From assembly GCF_002355955.1 (NCBI RefSeq), contig NZ_AP017368.1, positions 1,346,057 through 1,410,056 of the forward strand: a DNA stretch of 64,000 bases, read 5' to 3'. The stretch comes from Candidatus Desulfovibrio trichonymphae (GTDB taxonomy: Bacteria > Desulfobacterota > Desulfovibrionia > Desulfovibrionales > Desulfovibrionaceae). The position numbers were made by a program, and so were the translations under genes. Below are positions 55,812 through 64,000 of the stretch, piece after piece. Numbering within the stretch: position 1 is the first letter of the stretch; every line of letters begins with the position of its first letter. Below the pieces are notes generated by a model, which saw only the letters and a list, made by a program, of their open reading frames with translations, made no database searches and had not been told where the DNA came from.

Positions 55812-57121
55812 TTCTGTTGTTCTCCATCATTCGCCATGTTGTTCACAACGTTGCGGCTTTGGCGATCAAGCCGTTCAATGCGTTGTTGCAAAAGATGCAC
55901 TTCCCGGGTGAGAGCGGGAAAGCGCTTTGCCGTCAGCGGCGGAGAAAGGGGAGCGCCCGGCTCGTCTGTCGTGTGTGCCCACATGGCGGCCTCAATCAGA
56001 CGCGGAATATCCGCAAAACGTATGCGCCCCTGTAAAAAAAGTTCCACAGCCGCTTCATTGGCCGCATTCATAACAATATTCAGCCCGCCGCGCTGTTTGA
56101 GTGCCCTGCGGGCCAGCGTAAGACAGGAAAAAGTTTGTGTGTCCGGCTCATGGAATGTCAGCGCGCCGGCCTGTGCAGGATTGAGCGGTACCGCGCCGGC
56201 CGGTTCGCAGCGCGGCCAGAGCAGACAGTGCGCCAAAGTAAGCCGCATGTCCGCCGCGCCCATTTGCGCAAGCAAAGAGCCGTCCGTCAGCTCAACCAGA
56301 GAGTGCACCACAGACTGTGGGTGTATGAGCACGCGAATGCGGGAGGGATCAACGCCGTAGAGGTGAAAAGCCTCCAGAATTTCCAAACCCTTATTCATCA
56401 GTGTTGCGGAATCTATGCTGATTTTTGTGCCCATCCGCCATGTCGGGTGTTTCAGCGCCTGCTCGACCGTGACGTTGTGCAGTTCTTCCTTGGTCTTGCC
56501 GAGAAACGGCCCGCCCGATGCGGTGAGTACAAGGCTTGCCGCTTCTTGCCCACGTCCGGCAAGGCATTGAAAAATGGCGTTGTGTTCTGAATCCACAGGC
56601 AGAATGACGGCGTGGGTACGTTTGCAGATTGCACGCACAAGGTCGCCTGCGAGCACAAGGGATTCCTTGTTGGCAAGGCAGATGACTTTTCCGGCCAGCG
56701 CAGCGGCCAGTGTGCCGGCAAGGCCGGCTGACCCGACCTGGGCCGACAGCACTGTTGCGGCATCCGGCAGGGAGGCAAGCGCGGCATAGCCATCATGCCC
56801 TTCCAGTATGCACGGGGAATAGCCTTTCGGCAAAAGCCGCTTGAGCCTATACGCGGCGGCGGCGTCCAGTACGCCCAGGAAGGACGGACGAAAACGCTCT
56901 GCCTGAGCAGCCAGACGCTTCACATTACGGGCGCAGGACAGACCGATGATGCAAAAATCTTCGCGTTTGCTTTCCACCACAGCGAGGGCACTCTGCCCTA
57001 TGGAACCTGTTGACCCGAGAATGACAAGCTTGCGCGGCCAGGCGCGCCGCCATCTTTTTGACGGCGGACGGGAAATATAGGAGATTGTCGGGCCTCCCAG
57101 CCCCGGCCAGAGTTCAGCCAT
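55808..57121 (-). CDS. dxr: 1-deoxy-D-xylulose-5-phosphate reductoisomerase
   Basis: Second step of the MEP isoprenoid pathway. 437 residues. KLVILGSTGSIGQSALAVVE is the NADPH loop; ANKESLVLAGDLV, LPVDSEHNAIFQCL (metal Asp/Glu), TASGGPFLGKT, HPTWRMGTKISIDSATLMNK and NAANEAAVELFLQG follow in order. The N-terminus is ~25 residues longer than in E. coli; GGAG is five bases before the ATG at 57121. The pathway feeds UppS next door. Confidence 0.94.
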   Translation of the reverse strand: MAELWPGLGGPTISYISRPPSKRWRRAWPRKLVILGSTGSIGQSALAVVESKREDFCIIGLSCARNVKRLAAQAERFRPSFLGVLDAAAAYRLKRLLPKGYSPCILEGHDGYAALASLPDAATVLSAQVGSAGLAGTLAAALAGKVICLANKESLVLAGDLVRAICKRTHAVILPVDSEHNAIFQCLAGRGQEAASLVLTASGGPFLGKTKEELHNVTVEQALKHPTWRMGTKISIDSATLMNKGLEILEAFHLYGVDPSRIRVLIHPQSVVHSLVELTDGSLLAQMGAADMRLTLAHCLLWPRCEPAGAVPLNPAQAGALTFHEPDTQTFSCLTLARRALKQRGGLNIVMNAANEAAVELFLQGRIRFADIPRLIEAAMWAHTTDEPGAPLSPPLTAKRFPALTREVHLLQQRIERLDRQSRNVVNNMANDGEQQK

Positions 57122-57142
57122 ATTGTCTCCGGGGGCTTGTCG

Positions 57143-57961
57143 CTAAAAAAAGAAAAACCACTGGTCCACAACCGCCACCGTGGGCATGGCGAACAAAAAA
57201 CTGTCCGTACGGTCCAGCATGCCGCCGTGCCCTGGCAGAATAGAGCCTGAGTCCTTGACATGGACGGAGCGTTTGAGTGCTGATTCAAAAAGATCGCCCA
57301 ATTGGGCAAAAGCATTGAGCACAACGCCCAGCAGCGCGAAGGAAATCCAGCCGAGCTTGCCGAAAATGGCGCCGTAAACGGCACAAAACACAACGCAGGC
57401 AATCAGGCTGCCTATTGCGCCTTCAGAGCTTTTTTGGGGACTCACACGGGGCCAAAGCTTATGATGACCAAAATGCGTGCCCACAAACCACGCGGCTGTG
57501 TCCGACACGGCCACGGCGGCCAGAACAAAAATGAGTTTGACGTTGGAAAGATACGTCGCTGGCAAAAGCAGCAGGGGCACATAGGCCAGACCAACCATGA
57601 AGATGCCGCTGGAAGCGAAGGAGCCTTCTTCTTCAACGACGTCCCAGCGAAACAGAAAACTCATGGCCGCGAGCACAAAGCCGGCGCCCAGACAGACGAG
57701 CGCGTCTTGCGGGCGGTGCATCCATGTCAGGACAATCATGGCGCTACCGAGAGCAATGGCGCAGATACGGCTTTGCAGGCGCCCTTTGGCGCCCCAGAAA
57801 AGCGAGTAGAATTCCCAGAGGCACAGAGCGCAAACGAACAGAACCGCACAAAGCAGCACACATCCTCTGAAAGCGAGCACAAGCGCAAGTGTGGCAAGCA
57901 GTGCAAGACCTGTTGCCAGGCGGCGTATGTCAACAATTCTGTCAGCCGGGTCCAGGCTCAT
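57143..57961 (-). CDS. cdsA: Phosphatidate cytidylyltransferase
   Basis: 272 residues with about eight membrane segments. The CDP-alcohol signature is near the C-terminus: ALKRSVHVKDSGSILPGHGG then MLDRTDS. It makes CDP-diacylglycerol, the precursor of phospholipids. GGAG precedes the ATG. It sits between uppS and dxr, the usual order for this envelope cluster. Confidence 0.94.
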   Translation of the reverse strand: MSLDPADRIVDIRRLATGLALLATLALVLAFRGCVLLCAVLFVCALCLWEFYSLFWGAKGRLQSRICAIALGSAMIVLTWMHRPQDALVCLGAGFVLAAMSFLFRWDVVEEEGSFASSGIFMVGLAYVPLLLLPATYLSNVKLIFVLAAVAVSDTAAWFVGTHFGHHKLWPRVSPQKSSEGAIGSLIACVVFCAVYGAIFGKLGWISFALLGVVLNAFAQLGDLFESALKRSVHVKDSGSILPGHGGMLDRTDSFLFAMPTVAVVDQWFFFF

Positions 57962-57991
57962 GCGGCGGCTCCTTTGCTGTGCGCTTGCTGT

Positions 57992-58702
57992 TCAGATTTT
58001 TCCGAAGCGTCGGGAACGCGCTTTGTAGGCGGTAATCGCCAGATAGAGATCTTGTTCCCTGAAATCCGGCCAGAGCACAGGCGTAAAATAAAGTTCAGTA
58101 TACGCACACTGATAGAGCAGATAATTGCTCAAACGCTGCTCGCCGCCGGTGCGGATAAGCAGGTCGGGGTCAGGCTGCCCCGCTGTATACAGGCGTGCGG
58201 AGAGACTTTCCTCGTTTACGTCTTCTTGGGACGCCCCTTCGCGCAGCAATGCCCGTGCCGCACGCGCCAGTTCAGCTCGGCCTCCGTAGTTGAGAGCCAG
58301 ATTAAGCGTCATTTCCGTGCCGCCGGCCGTGCGTTTAATACTCTGTTTTACTATCTGCCGGACGCTGGGCGGCAGGTCGGCAAGTTCGCCGAGCACTTTC
58401 AGTGTTATGTTTTTTTCTTTCATAAGCGGAACTTCCCTGCCGAGAAATTCCCGCAACAGACTAAAAAGTTCACGTAGTTCCGTTACGGGACGGCCCCAGT
58501 TTTCGCTCGAAAAAGTATACAGAGTCAAATGCCGTATGCCCAAAGCGCGGCATTCTGTCGTCACGGCGCGTACAGCTTCAGCGCCGGCGCGGTGCCCTGC
58601 CGTGCGCGGCAGCCCTTTCGCTTCTGCCCAACGGCCGTTGCCGTCCATAATAACGGCTATATGCGTCGGCAACTTGTCCGGAACGTTTTCTTGTTCAGAC
58701 AT
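57992..58702 (-). CDS. uppS: Undecaprenyl diphosphate synthase
   Basis: 236 residues. IAVIMDGNGRWAEAKGLPRT with GHRAGAEAVR is the N-terminal substrate site (catalytic Asp in MDGNGRW); LYTFSSENWGRP, LNYGGRAELARAAR and DLLIRTGGEQRLSNYLLYQ with AYTELYFTPVLWPDF follow. It makes the C55 carrier used by WbaP and for peptidoglycan. First gene of the uppS-cdsA-dxr-rseP-tsaB series. Confidence 0.95.
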   Translation of the reverse strand: MSEQENVPDKLPTHIAVIMDGNGRWAEAKGLPRTAGHRAGAEAVRAVTTECRALGIRHLTLYTFSSENWGRPVTELRELFSLLREFLGREVPLMKEKNITLKVLGELADLPPSVRQIVKQSIKRTAGGTEMTLNLALNYGGRAELARAARALLREGASQEDVNEESLSARLYTAGQPDPDLLIRTGGEQRLSNYLLYQCAYTELYFTPVLWPDFREQDLYLAITAYKARSRRFGKI

Positions 58703-58796
58703 TTTGTGCAGTGTCCACTAAAGATTTACGCTTGAGATTGTCGCTTGATGGCGTAGTGTATTCGCTCAGAATATCTGCTGGGTTCTATCGACATTC

Positions 58797-58975
58797 ATTT
58801 TAACCAGAGCAAAATGGCGGCAAGGTGAAGAAAGGGTATAAAGGACACTGCCAACTTGCTGTTCCTTCCCGTAATTATTCTGAATTATTTGATTTCCAAA
58901 AACATTCTTTCGATAATATTGTGCTCTTTATACAAATATTCTCTCCCATTGGTCATCGCTCAAAGCATGTCTACG
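58797..58975 (-). pseudogene. IS5-like transposase end, eroded copy 1
   Basis: The bases TTTTAACCAGAGCAAAATGG and the following ~150 closely match the intact-looking end at 62955-63110. The minus strand once encoded the same sequence as there (KQRNIIERMFGEVKQ), but indels now break it. Same orientation as copy 2, about 4.1 kb apart. Confidence 0.65.
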
Positions 58976-59002
58976 TTGCACAGCAGTCCTCCTGCCATGC
59001 CT

Positions 59003-59146
59003 TTATCTTATTCTGTTTAACTCTCGACAGATTAGGCATTTTTCTATATCCAAACGCAAAGCATGCGCCGTCATGGCGATAATGAGTCCTGTCGTCGCCT
59101 GTGTGACGTCCAGTTCCCGGAGATCGTACTGTTCCGGCGCGTTCAT
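59003..59146 (-). CDS. Short protein after the xdhC-like gene, unknown
   Basis: 47 codons starting MNAPEQYDLRELDVTQATTG and continuing LIIAMTAHALRLDIEKCL. AAGGCG lies 12 bases before the ATG. I do not recognise a family. The abrupt end beside the IS5 relic suggests it may be the N-terminal remnant of a longer gene that followed xdhC. Confidence 0.35.
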   Translation of the reverse strand: MNAPEQYDLRELDVTQATTGLIIAMTAHALRLDIEKCLICRELNRIR

Positions 59147-59202
59147 AAAAATTCCAGCGCCTTTTTCCGTTTTCTGCACAGTCAACTGCGATCTGCGTCG
59201 GC

Positions 59203-60246
59203 TCAAACAGGGCCAGAGTCTTTCCCTCGGCGTGCTTCAATCAGCACTTCCATCACGCCGCCGCACACCATGCCGTTTTCTTCTACGGAGTCTATCATGT
59301 CAATGATTTTACAGCAATAACCGCCATCCCGGATAATGCGCCGCGCCTCCCTGACAACATCCGCCTCGGCGCACCCGCCTCCAATGCTCCCCACGATGCG
59401 GCCATTGTCGAGTACGCCCATCTTAGCCCCGACGCCTCTCGGAGTTGAGCCCTTGACAGACAGTACCGTTATAATCGCGGCTTTCTCATCATTTTTTTCG
59501 GCAAGCCACTCCAGCAGCCCCATGTCTGTAAAGTCCCCCTCGTATCGTCCGGCAGTCAGGCCGTTCTTCGCCGCCGGGCGTTGGCGCCTTTCCTGTATCA
59601 TTTCAGCCACAATGGAAACGGCTATTTCTTCCGGGGTGACGGCGCCTATATCAATACCGATGGGGGCATGCAGCCTTTCCAGATCTTCCGCCGCATAGCC
59701 CTCTGCCAGCATTTGCCGCCGCACAATGCCCACGCGTCGGCTCGAGCCGATCATGCCGATGTAACAGGGGATGTCTATTTTTAAAAGAGCGTTCAGACAT
59801 TGCAGGTCGTGTTTGTGACCCCTGGTTACAATGGCGATATAATCATTGTGGCGAATCGCAATACGTTGCGTCATGGATTCAAAATAGTCGCAAATGATTT
59901 CATGCGCGTCAGGAAAACGCGACCTGTTCGCAAAAGAGGGCCTGTCATCAAAAATAACAACATCAAAGTTGAGCATGGCACCCATTGCCGCGAGCGGCGC
60001 TGCAATGTGCCCCGCGCCCAAAATAATCAGGCGCGGCTGTGGAGTAAAAAACTCTGCTAAGGTGATCTCGTCGTCATGCCTGTCAACATGCAATGCAGCC
60101 TCACGGCCATCCGTACCGGCCCATTTGGCGGTGGCATTGCCGTCATGCACCGTTTTTGTAATACCGTTGGGGCCACAATGCGTAATAAACAACGTCTTCC
60201 GGCCATTTTTCAGATTTTGCAGCAACAGCTGATAACTATTCTGCAT
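59203..60246 (-). CDS. XdhC/CoxI-family protein with Rossmann domain first
   Basis: About 347 residues in two domains. Residues ~65-210 hold the XdhC-type Rossmann part (PRLIILGAGHIAAPLAAMGA; VVIFDDRPSFANRSRFPDA; YIGMIGSSRRV; GIDIGAVTPEEIAVSIVAEM). Residues ~250-345 hold the XdhC_CoxI part (AAIITVLSVKGSTPRGVGAK; GSIGGGCAEADVVREARRII). Typical XdhC has these in the opposite order. Such proteins help insert or sulfurate molybdenum cofactor in hydroxylases. No molybdenum enzyme is in the window. Start at 60246 is preferred; 60258 is possible. Confidence 0.8.
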   Translation of the reverse strand: MQNSYQLLLQNLKNGRKTLFITHCGPNGITKTVHDGNATAKWAGTDGREAALHVDRHDDEITLAEFFTPQPRLIILGAGHIAAPLAAMGAMLNFDVVIFDDRPSFANRSRFPDAHEIICDYFESMTQRIAIRHNDYIAIVTRGHKHDLQCLNALLKIDIPCYIGMIGSSRRVGIVRRQMLAEGYAAEDLERLHAPIGIDIGAVTPEEIAVSIVAEMIQERRQRPAAKNGLTAGRYEGDFTDMGLLEWLAEKNDEKAAIITVLSVKGSTPRGVGAKMGVLDNGRIVGSIGGGCAEADVVREARRIIRDGGYCCKIIDMIDSVEENGMVCGGVMEVLIEARRGKDSGPV

Positions 60247-60439
60247 TAAACACCCCATCGGATTTGCAACGGTATCCTTGTGTCTGCAGCGGACAGTTCA
60301 GCCGAGGCTTAAGAATATTAAGAGACGCAGCATGTGTCCACAAAATGTTTTTTAGATCATCCATCAGATGGATTTGCCAAGTATGTCGTCGAAATCTTTG
60401 CATGTGCGGCACAAGGTTGTTTTGATACAGTTAGATGCC

Positions 60440-60884
60440 TCCGCCCTAGGAGCCGTCTTGTCAGCAGATTCGTCATGGAGACGCTGGGCCACGCGAGAGC
60501 GGGCTTTTTCTGCGCTCCATTTTTCCCGGCATGCGGTTACGCTTCGCCTGCGTTTATTACGCCCGCAAGCCGCGGGAAGCCGGTACAACAAAATACCCTT
60601 TCCGCAAAATGGCCGCCTTTGCCGCGTGGGGAGTCACCGCGTCCGGTCCTGTGCCTTTGCGTCTGTCTGCAGTATTGAGTCTTGTTTTGTTTGTTTTGGC
60701 CGTACTGTTGAGCATTTCCGCTCTGAAGTCGTATTTTTCGGGAGATGTTGTGCCCGGCTGGACTCCCACCATGGCGCTTATCATTCTCTATCTCGGCGCC
60801 ATGCAGTTATTCTGCATGGCGGTCATCGGCGAATACATCGCCAAAATATTTACAGAAGTAAAACAGCGACCGCGCACAGAATAG
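60440..60884 (+). pseudogene. C-terminal relic of a GtrB/DPM1-like glycosyltransferase
   Basis: FLRSIFPGMRLRFACVYYAR with KPREAGTTKYPFRKMAAFA, then two membrane helices (LRLSAVLSLVLFVLAVLLSI and IILYLGAMQLFCMAVIGEYI) and IFTEVKQRPR before the stop. This is the end of family 2 transferases that make bactoprenol-linked glucose. Just upstream, VMETLGHARERA-like coding is in another frame, and the catalytic N-terminal domain (DDxS, DADLQ) cannot be found. The 180 bases before (60259-60439) hold nothing else recognisable. Confidence 0.65.
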
Positions 60885-60942
60885 AAGAGAAACTGCCGTG
60901 ACTGTCGGACAAGGCACGTTGCGCCCGAGCAGACTGATGCTT

Positions 60943-61476
60943 TCAGTGCTGATTTACTCCGGCCGTCAGGGCGGCGAAACGCCGCGTGTTTAAATGGCAA
61001 AGCGCCACGGCCAGCGCATCCGATGCGTCTAGAGACCAGCGCATTTCCCGCGCGTTCAACAGACGCTTCACCATAAAGGCCACCTGCTCCTTTTCCGCCC
61101 TGCCTGTGCCGACCAGCGATTGTTTCACCAGCGTGGGTTCATAATCGCTGATGGACAGACCACATGCGGCGCAGGCCGCTACCGCTACCCCTCGCGCCTG
61201 CCCCAGCTTGAGAGCGGAAGTCGCATTTTTTGCGGTAAACACCTGCTCGACGGCCGCCTCGTCAGGCTTGTACCTGCCAAGCACCGCGATCAGCTCATGA
61301 TAGATAAAGGCCAGTCTGGCGGAAAACGTCCTGTCAGATGGCGATGCGCGCACAACACCGCAAGCAACAAGGGCAAGCACGCCCGCGCTTTCACGCACAA
61401 TACCCCATCCCGTGCGCTGCGAACCGGGGTCAATGCCTATAACGGCGACAGGCAGCGGCACGGCAGCAGTCAGCAA
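60943..61476 (-). CDS. ruvC: Holliday junction resolvase RuvC
   Basis: 177 residues, RNase H fold. VIGIDPGSQRTGWGIV has the first catalytic Asp, AAVEQVFTAKNATSALKLGQ the Glu, and LDASDALAVALCHL the last acidic pair. It nicks crossed DNA strands after recombination. It follows yebC in the common yebC-ruvC order; ruvA and ruvB are not here. Confidence 0.94.
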   Translation of the reverse strand: MLTAAVPLPVAVIGIDPGSQRTGWGIVRESAGVLALVACGVVRASPSDRTFSARLAFIYHELIAVLGRYKPDEAAVEQVFTAKNATSALKLGQARGVAVAACAACGLSISDYEPTLVKQSLVGTGRAEKEQVAFMVKRLLNAREMRWSLDASDALAVALCHLNTRRFAALTAGVNQH

Positions 61477-61511
61477 GACAGAAAACCCCTGTCCGCAAAT
61501 GACGGACGCGT

Positions 61512-62249
61512 CTACTCCGTCGGCATGTCGTCGGGAAAATCCACATTGACGTAAATGTTCTGCACATCATCATTGTCGTCCAGCGCCTTCATAAAACGCA
61601 GCACTTTCTGCCCGATATCCGCGTTCACAGCCACCAGATTCTGCGGAATCATGGCAAGTTCCGCAGACTGCATTTCAATGCCAGCGGCCTCAAACGCGTC
61701 GCGCACAGCGGCAAAATCTGCCATGGCCGTGTATATGGTCCACACATCTTCCTCATCCAGCACATCGTCTGCCCCTGCCTCCAGAGCCGCCTCCATGATA
61801 CGGTCTTCCGCATACGCGGCCTTGTCAACACTGACAACTCCCTTGCGCTCAAACATCCAGCCGACGCTGCCGTTTTCGCCGAGCACCCCGCCGTGCTTGG
61901 TAAAGAGATGGCGCACCTCAGCCACAGTGCGATTTTTGTTGTCTGTGGCTACTTCCACCATAACAGCTATGCCGCCGGGGCCGTAGCCCTCGTAAAAAGT
62001 CTCTGTGATATCGCCGCCCGCGTCTTCGCCGGTACCCTTGCGGATGGCCACCTCAATTTTATCCTTTGGCAGATTGACGGTTTTCGCCGTTGCTATGGCT
62101 GCCCGCAGACGGGGATTACCCGCCGTGTCGCCGCCACTTTTGGCTGCTATGATGATTTCCTTGGTGGCTTTTGTGAATATTTTACCGCGCTTTTCGTCCT
62201 GCCGTCCCTTGCGGTGTTGAATGTTGGCCCACTTGCTGTGCCCTGACAT
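61512..62249 (-). CDS. yebC: YebC/PmpR-family protein
   Basis: 245 residues, starting [80 protein letters not shown] and [13 protein letters not shown] are the family core. Long called transcription regulators; recent work on YebC proteins links some to ribosome stalling relief, so the exact role here is open. Between rlmE and ruvC. Confidence 0.95.
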   Translation of the reverse strand: MSGHSKWANIQHRKGRQDEKRGKIFTKATKEIIIAAKSGGDTAGNPRLRAAIATAKTVNLPKDKIEVAIRKGTGEDAGGDITETFYEGYGPGGIAVMVEVATDNKNRTVAEVRHLFTKHGGVLGENGSVGWMFERKGVVSVDKAAYAEDRIMEAALEAGADDVLDEEDVWTIYTAMADFAAVRDAFEAAGIEMQSAELAMIPQNLVAVNADIGQKVLRFMKALDDNDDVQNIYVNVDFPDDMPTE

Positions 62250-62272
62250 ACATTGCCCTCCGAAAAATATGA

Positions 62273-62872
62273 TTAAACAAGTTCTTTCAAAAAATGCAGC
62301 CCCGTAAAAAATGTTTCCTTGCTCTCAGCGCGCGAACTTTTTGGCTTGAAGGACTTGACCACACTGAAAGTCTGACGCATGGGTACCAGCAATTGCTGGA
62401 TGTCCGGCCCCATAAAAATTTTGACTACAAATGCCCCATCCTGTTTTAAACGCCTGCAAGCGACTGAAAACGCCTCTTGCGCCAGTTTCAGGGAGCGCAT
62501 CTGATCCGTCAGGTGAACGCCCGTGGTGCGCGGCGCCATATCGCTGATAACCAGATCAAACGGGTTAAACTCGTCCAGCCTCGCTTCAAACGCGGCTGAG
62601 CGGTCAAAAATGTCTTCCCGCATGAAAATTACCTGCGGCGGGAAGACAGTGTCGGTGTTTTGAATGTCGCAGGCGAACACCAGCCCTTCGCAGCCCACTT
62701 TCTCCGCAGCGATCAACGTCCAGGAACCGGGCGCGGCGCCCAGATCCAGCACTTTCATTCCCGACTTCATCAGACGAAATTTGGCGTCAAGTTCCCGCAG
62801 TTTGTAAATGGAACGGGCCGGATAGTTTTCCCTTCTGGCTTTGAGAAAGTAGTGGTCACGGTATTCCTTCAT
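62273..62872 (-). CDS. rlmE: 23S rRNA 2'-O-methyltransferase RlmE (FtsJ)
   Basis: 199 residues. [20 protein letters not shown] holds the catalytic lysine region (RSIYKL); [13 protein letters not shown] binds S-adenosylmethionine; [19 protein letters not shown] has the catalytic Asp; [10 protein letters not shown] the second Lys; TFFTGLHF the last Glu region is altered (usually SxExY). Methylates U2552 of 23S rRNA. GAGG precedes the ATG at 62872; a GTG at 62899 is less likely. First of rlmE-yebC-ruvC. Confidence 0.9.
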   Translation of the reverse strand: MKEYRDHYFLKARRENYPARSIYKLRELDAKFRLMKSGMKVLDLGAAPGSWTLIAAEKVGCEGLVFACDIQNTDTVFPPQVIFMREDIFDRSAAFEARLDEFNPFDLVISDMAPRTTGVHLTDQMRSLKLAQEAFSVACRRLKQDGAFVVKIFMGPDIQQLLVPMRQTFSVVKSFKPKSSRAESKETFFTGLHFLKELV

Positions 62873-62949
62873 GGCCGACCTCAATTTGCCAGAATACACA
62901 TTTTTTCCGCGTTCGCCAAGTCTTGCCTATGGTGACCGCAGGGCAATCG

Positions 62950-63330
62950 ACTATTTTAACCAGAGCAAAATGGCGGCAAGCTGAAGAACGGCCTTAAATG
63001 ACATGCCAACTCGTTATACTTTCCAACAATCACTTTGCATTGTTTGACTTCCCCAAACATTCTTTCAATAATATTGCGTTGTTTATACAAAAATTTGTCA
63101 TAATGACGCGGTGTCTTGGGAGTTGACCTGGGTGGAATAACTGCCTCAGCATCCAGCATAGCTGCTGCCTCCACAATGTAATCCGCATCATATCCCTTGT
63201 CAGCCATTATACAGCACCTGTACTTTCATTTTCAAGCAGGAGCAGAGCTTGTAACAATCAGCCTGTTCTCCCTAGGTCAAAACGAATTTCATCGGATTAC
63301 CATGAGCATCGGACAATGTATAACCCTGGT
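62950..63330 (-). pseudogene. IS5-family transposase relic, copy 2
   Basis: MADKGYDADYIVEAAAMLDA, VIPPRSTPKTPRHYDKFLYK and QRNIIERMFGEVKQCKVIVG is the C-terminal catalytic part (Asp of DKGYD, Glu of IERMF) in one open frame of 83 codons. Upstream, HQGYTLSDAHGNPMKFVLT followed by a stop is the middle part in another frame. The N-terminus is missing and several stops are present, so it is inactive. Confidence 0.75.
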
Positions 63331-63477
63331 GTTGAATCTACCTTCGGAACAGCCTGTCGCCTGATTTTTCTACCCCAAAAGATATGCGTTTAGTCAGGCC
63401 GAAACGGGCGACAATGCGTTTTGCAAAGGGCGTGTTGTCGGCAAGTCATAAATGACGGCCGTCATGGCATGTATTTT

Positions 63478-63594
63478 TTATAAGGGCGCCTGCTGCGAGT
63501 CCACATTGAATATGCCGAGCTCTACGCCGCTGTGCAGGGCGTGGAGATTCAGTATGCGTCGGAGGTCTGCGGGAGTCCAATGCACATGTGACAT
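63478..63594 (-). pseudogene. N-terminal stub of an unknown gene, perhaps a methyltransferase
   Basis: A strong ribosome site (AAGGAG) precedes the ATG at 63594. 38 codons read SHVHWTPADLRRILNLHALH then SGVELGIFNVDSQQAPL before a stop. WTPADLL...ALHxGVxLxxF resembles the first helix of O-methyltransferase dimerisation domains. The rest is lost next to the IS5 relic. Family call is weak. Confidence 0.35.
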
Positions 63595-63599
63595 ACGAT

Positions 63600-64000
63600 C
63601 TCCTTATGATGTAAGAATATTAGGAAGATATAGCGTCGGCAATATATTTCGTAAAAAATTTTGGTCAGCCGTAAAATTTTTTCCCCTCTTGACAATCCTG
63701 TAAACCATACAGTTCGGAAATTTGAGAGTTGTTTTTTAAAAAATAGAAAATTTATTTGAAAAATTGAGAAAAAACGAGTTGTCATTGTGAAAAAATTTTG
63801 AATGAAAGTGTGAATTTCTTTGAAATACAGAAAATCTCCAAGTCCGCCAACAAAGTGAGAACGATGCTGTTTTTTTAAAAAATATGGTATATTAAATAAT
63901 TATAGTAAAATTTATTTGGGGAAAACAAAAACAGCTTCTTTCTGTAGTTGGCCTGATATCTTGCTTTGTCCGCAGACGGCGATAAGAATAAAAAGACCTC
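63600..64000. other. Very AT-rich stretch without genes
   Basis: Both strands lack frames of note. The sequence has many A and T runs, a TTGACA at 63689-63694 without a good -10 box, and TATATTAAATAATTATA near 63884-63904. It is probably the upstream region of the stub at 63594 and of a gene beyond the right edge. I see no rRNA or tRNA in it. Confidence 0.4.

Noticed and set aside
54639..56360. 573-codon plus-strand frame across tsaB, rseP and dxr
   Set aside because: Antisense to three well-identified genes; its translation is Arg/Gln-rich noise.
63466..63477. Third copy of the 32-bp promoter-like repeat
   Set aside because: Only about 11 bases (ATGGCATGTAT) agree, which can arise by chance.

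Overview
The window looks like a chromosomal piece from a Desulfovibrionaceae bacterium (Desulfobacterota) whose genome is shrinking. Pointing to this group are the membrane-anchored NrfHA nitrite reductase, a probable siroheme-decarboxylase (Ahb) haem gene, hypCDE hydrogenase maturation genes, yedF, an XdhC-family protein and the form of the housekeeping operons. Base composition looks moderate, not AT-rich as in Lawsonia. Many genes survive only as C-terminal stubs or frameshifted relics, and every insertion sequence is dead. This pattern fits a host-associated or endosymbiotic Desulfovibrio such as the termite-protist symbiont 'Candidatus Desulfovibrio trichonymphae', but that name is an inference from gene content, not from a database match.

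Layout. 0-4 kb: surface polysaccharide genes (wbaP running off the left edge, an SGNH-like protein, an MBOAT acetyltransferase). 4-16.5 kb: ihfA, a radical SAM protein, argB, gltX, a hexapeptide acyltransferase, asd, asnS, fabZ, skp, ddl and an HD-domain gene, with relics of a metal-binding periplasmic protein, an IS3 transposase and a cell-wall amidase. 16.6-21.7 kb: decayed mobile DNA around an intact nrfHA operon and yedF, then umuD and IS1595 relics. 22-27.8 kb: nhaD, a TrmH-type methylase, a Wzx-like flippase, ahbB and an RNA-binding protein, with two more relics. 28-30.6 kb: the rpsF-rpsR-rplI-dnaB operon. 30.7-31.8 kb: IS5 and hydroxyacid dehydrogenase relics. 32-38.6 kb: intact tolQRAB-pal and hflKC. 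39.3-41.4 kb: thiSG and a ruined exbB-exbD-tonB locus. 41.4-46.9 kb: tgt, alr, tatA, a frameshifted ACT-domain gene and groESL. 47-58.7 kb: a long leftward series thiL, uvrD-like helicase, hypC, hypE, hypD, epimerase, tsaB, rseP, dxr, cdsA, uppS (upstream gene last). 58.8-64 kb: two IS5 relics around an xdhC-like gene, a glycosyltransferase relic, ruvC, yebC and rlmE, ending in AT-rich DNA without recognisable genes.

Functionally the intact set keeps envelope building (WbaP, MBOAT, flippase, UppS, CdsA, Dxr, RseP, FabZ, Skp, Ddl, Alr, Tol-Pal), translation and protein quality control (GltX, AsnS, ribosomal proteins, TsaB, Tgt, RlmE, HflKC, GroESL), nitrite respiration and hydrogenase maturation. 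TonB-dependent uptake, an SOS component, an amidase, a metal-stress protein and a GtrB-like glucosyltransferase have been lost.

The most unusual signal is a structured dispersed repeat of about 145-210 bp. It sits directly at the stop codon of three unrelated genes (fabZ, trmH, tolB), and its first bases supply the TGA. A 32-bp promoter-like sequence shared upstream of the HD-ddl and hflKC operons, and a duplicated alr tail that appears to supply the -35 box of tatA, are further candidates for regulatory rewiring. I saw no rRNA, tRNA or CRISPR array.
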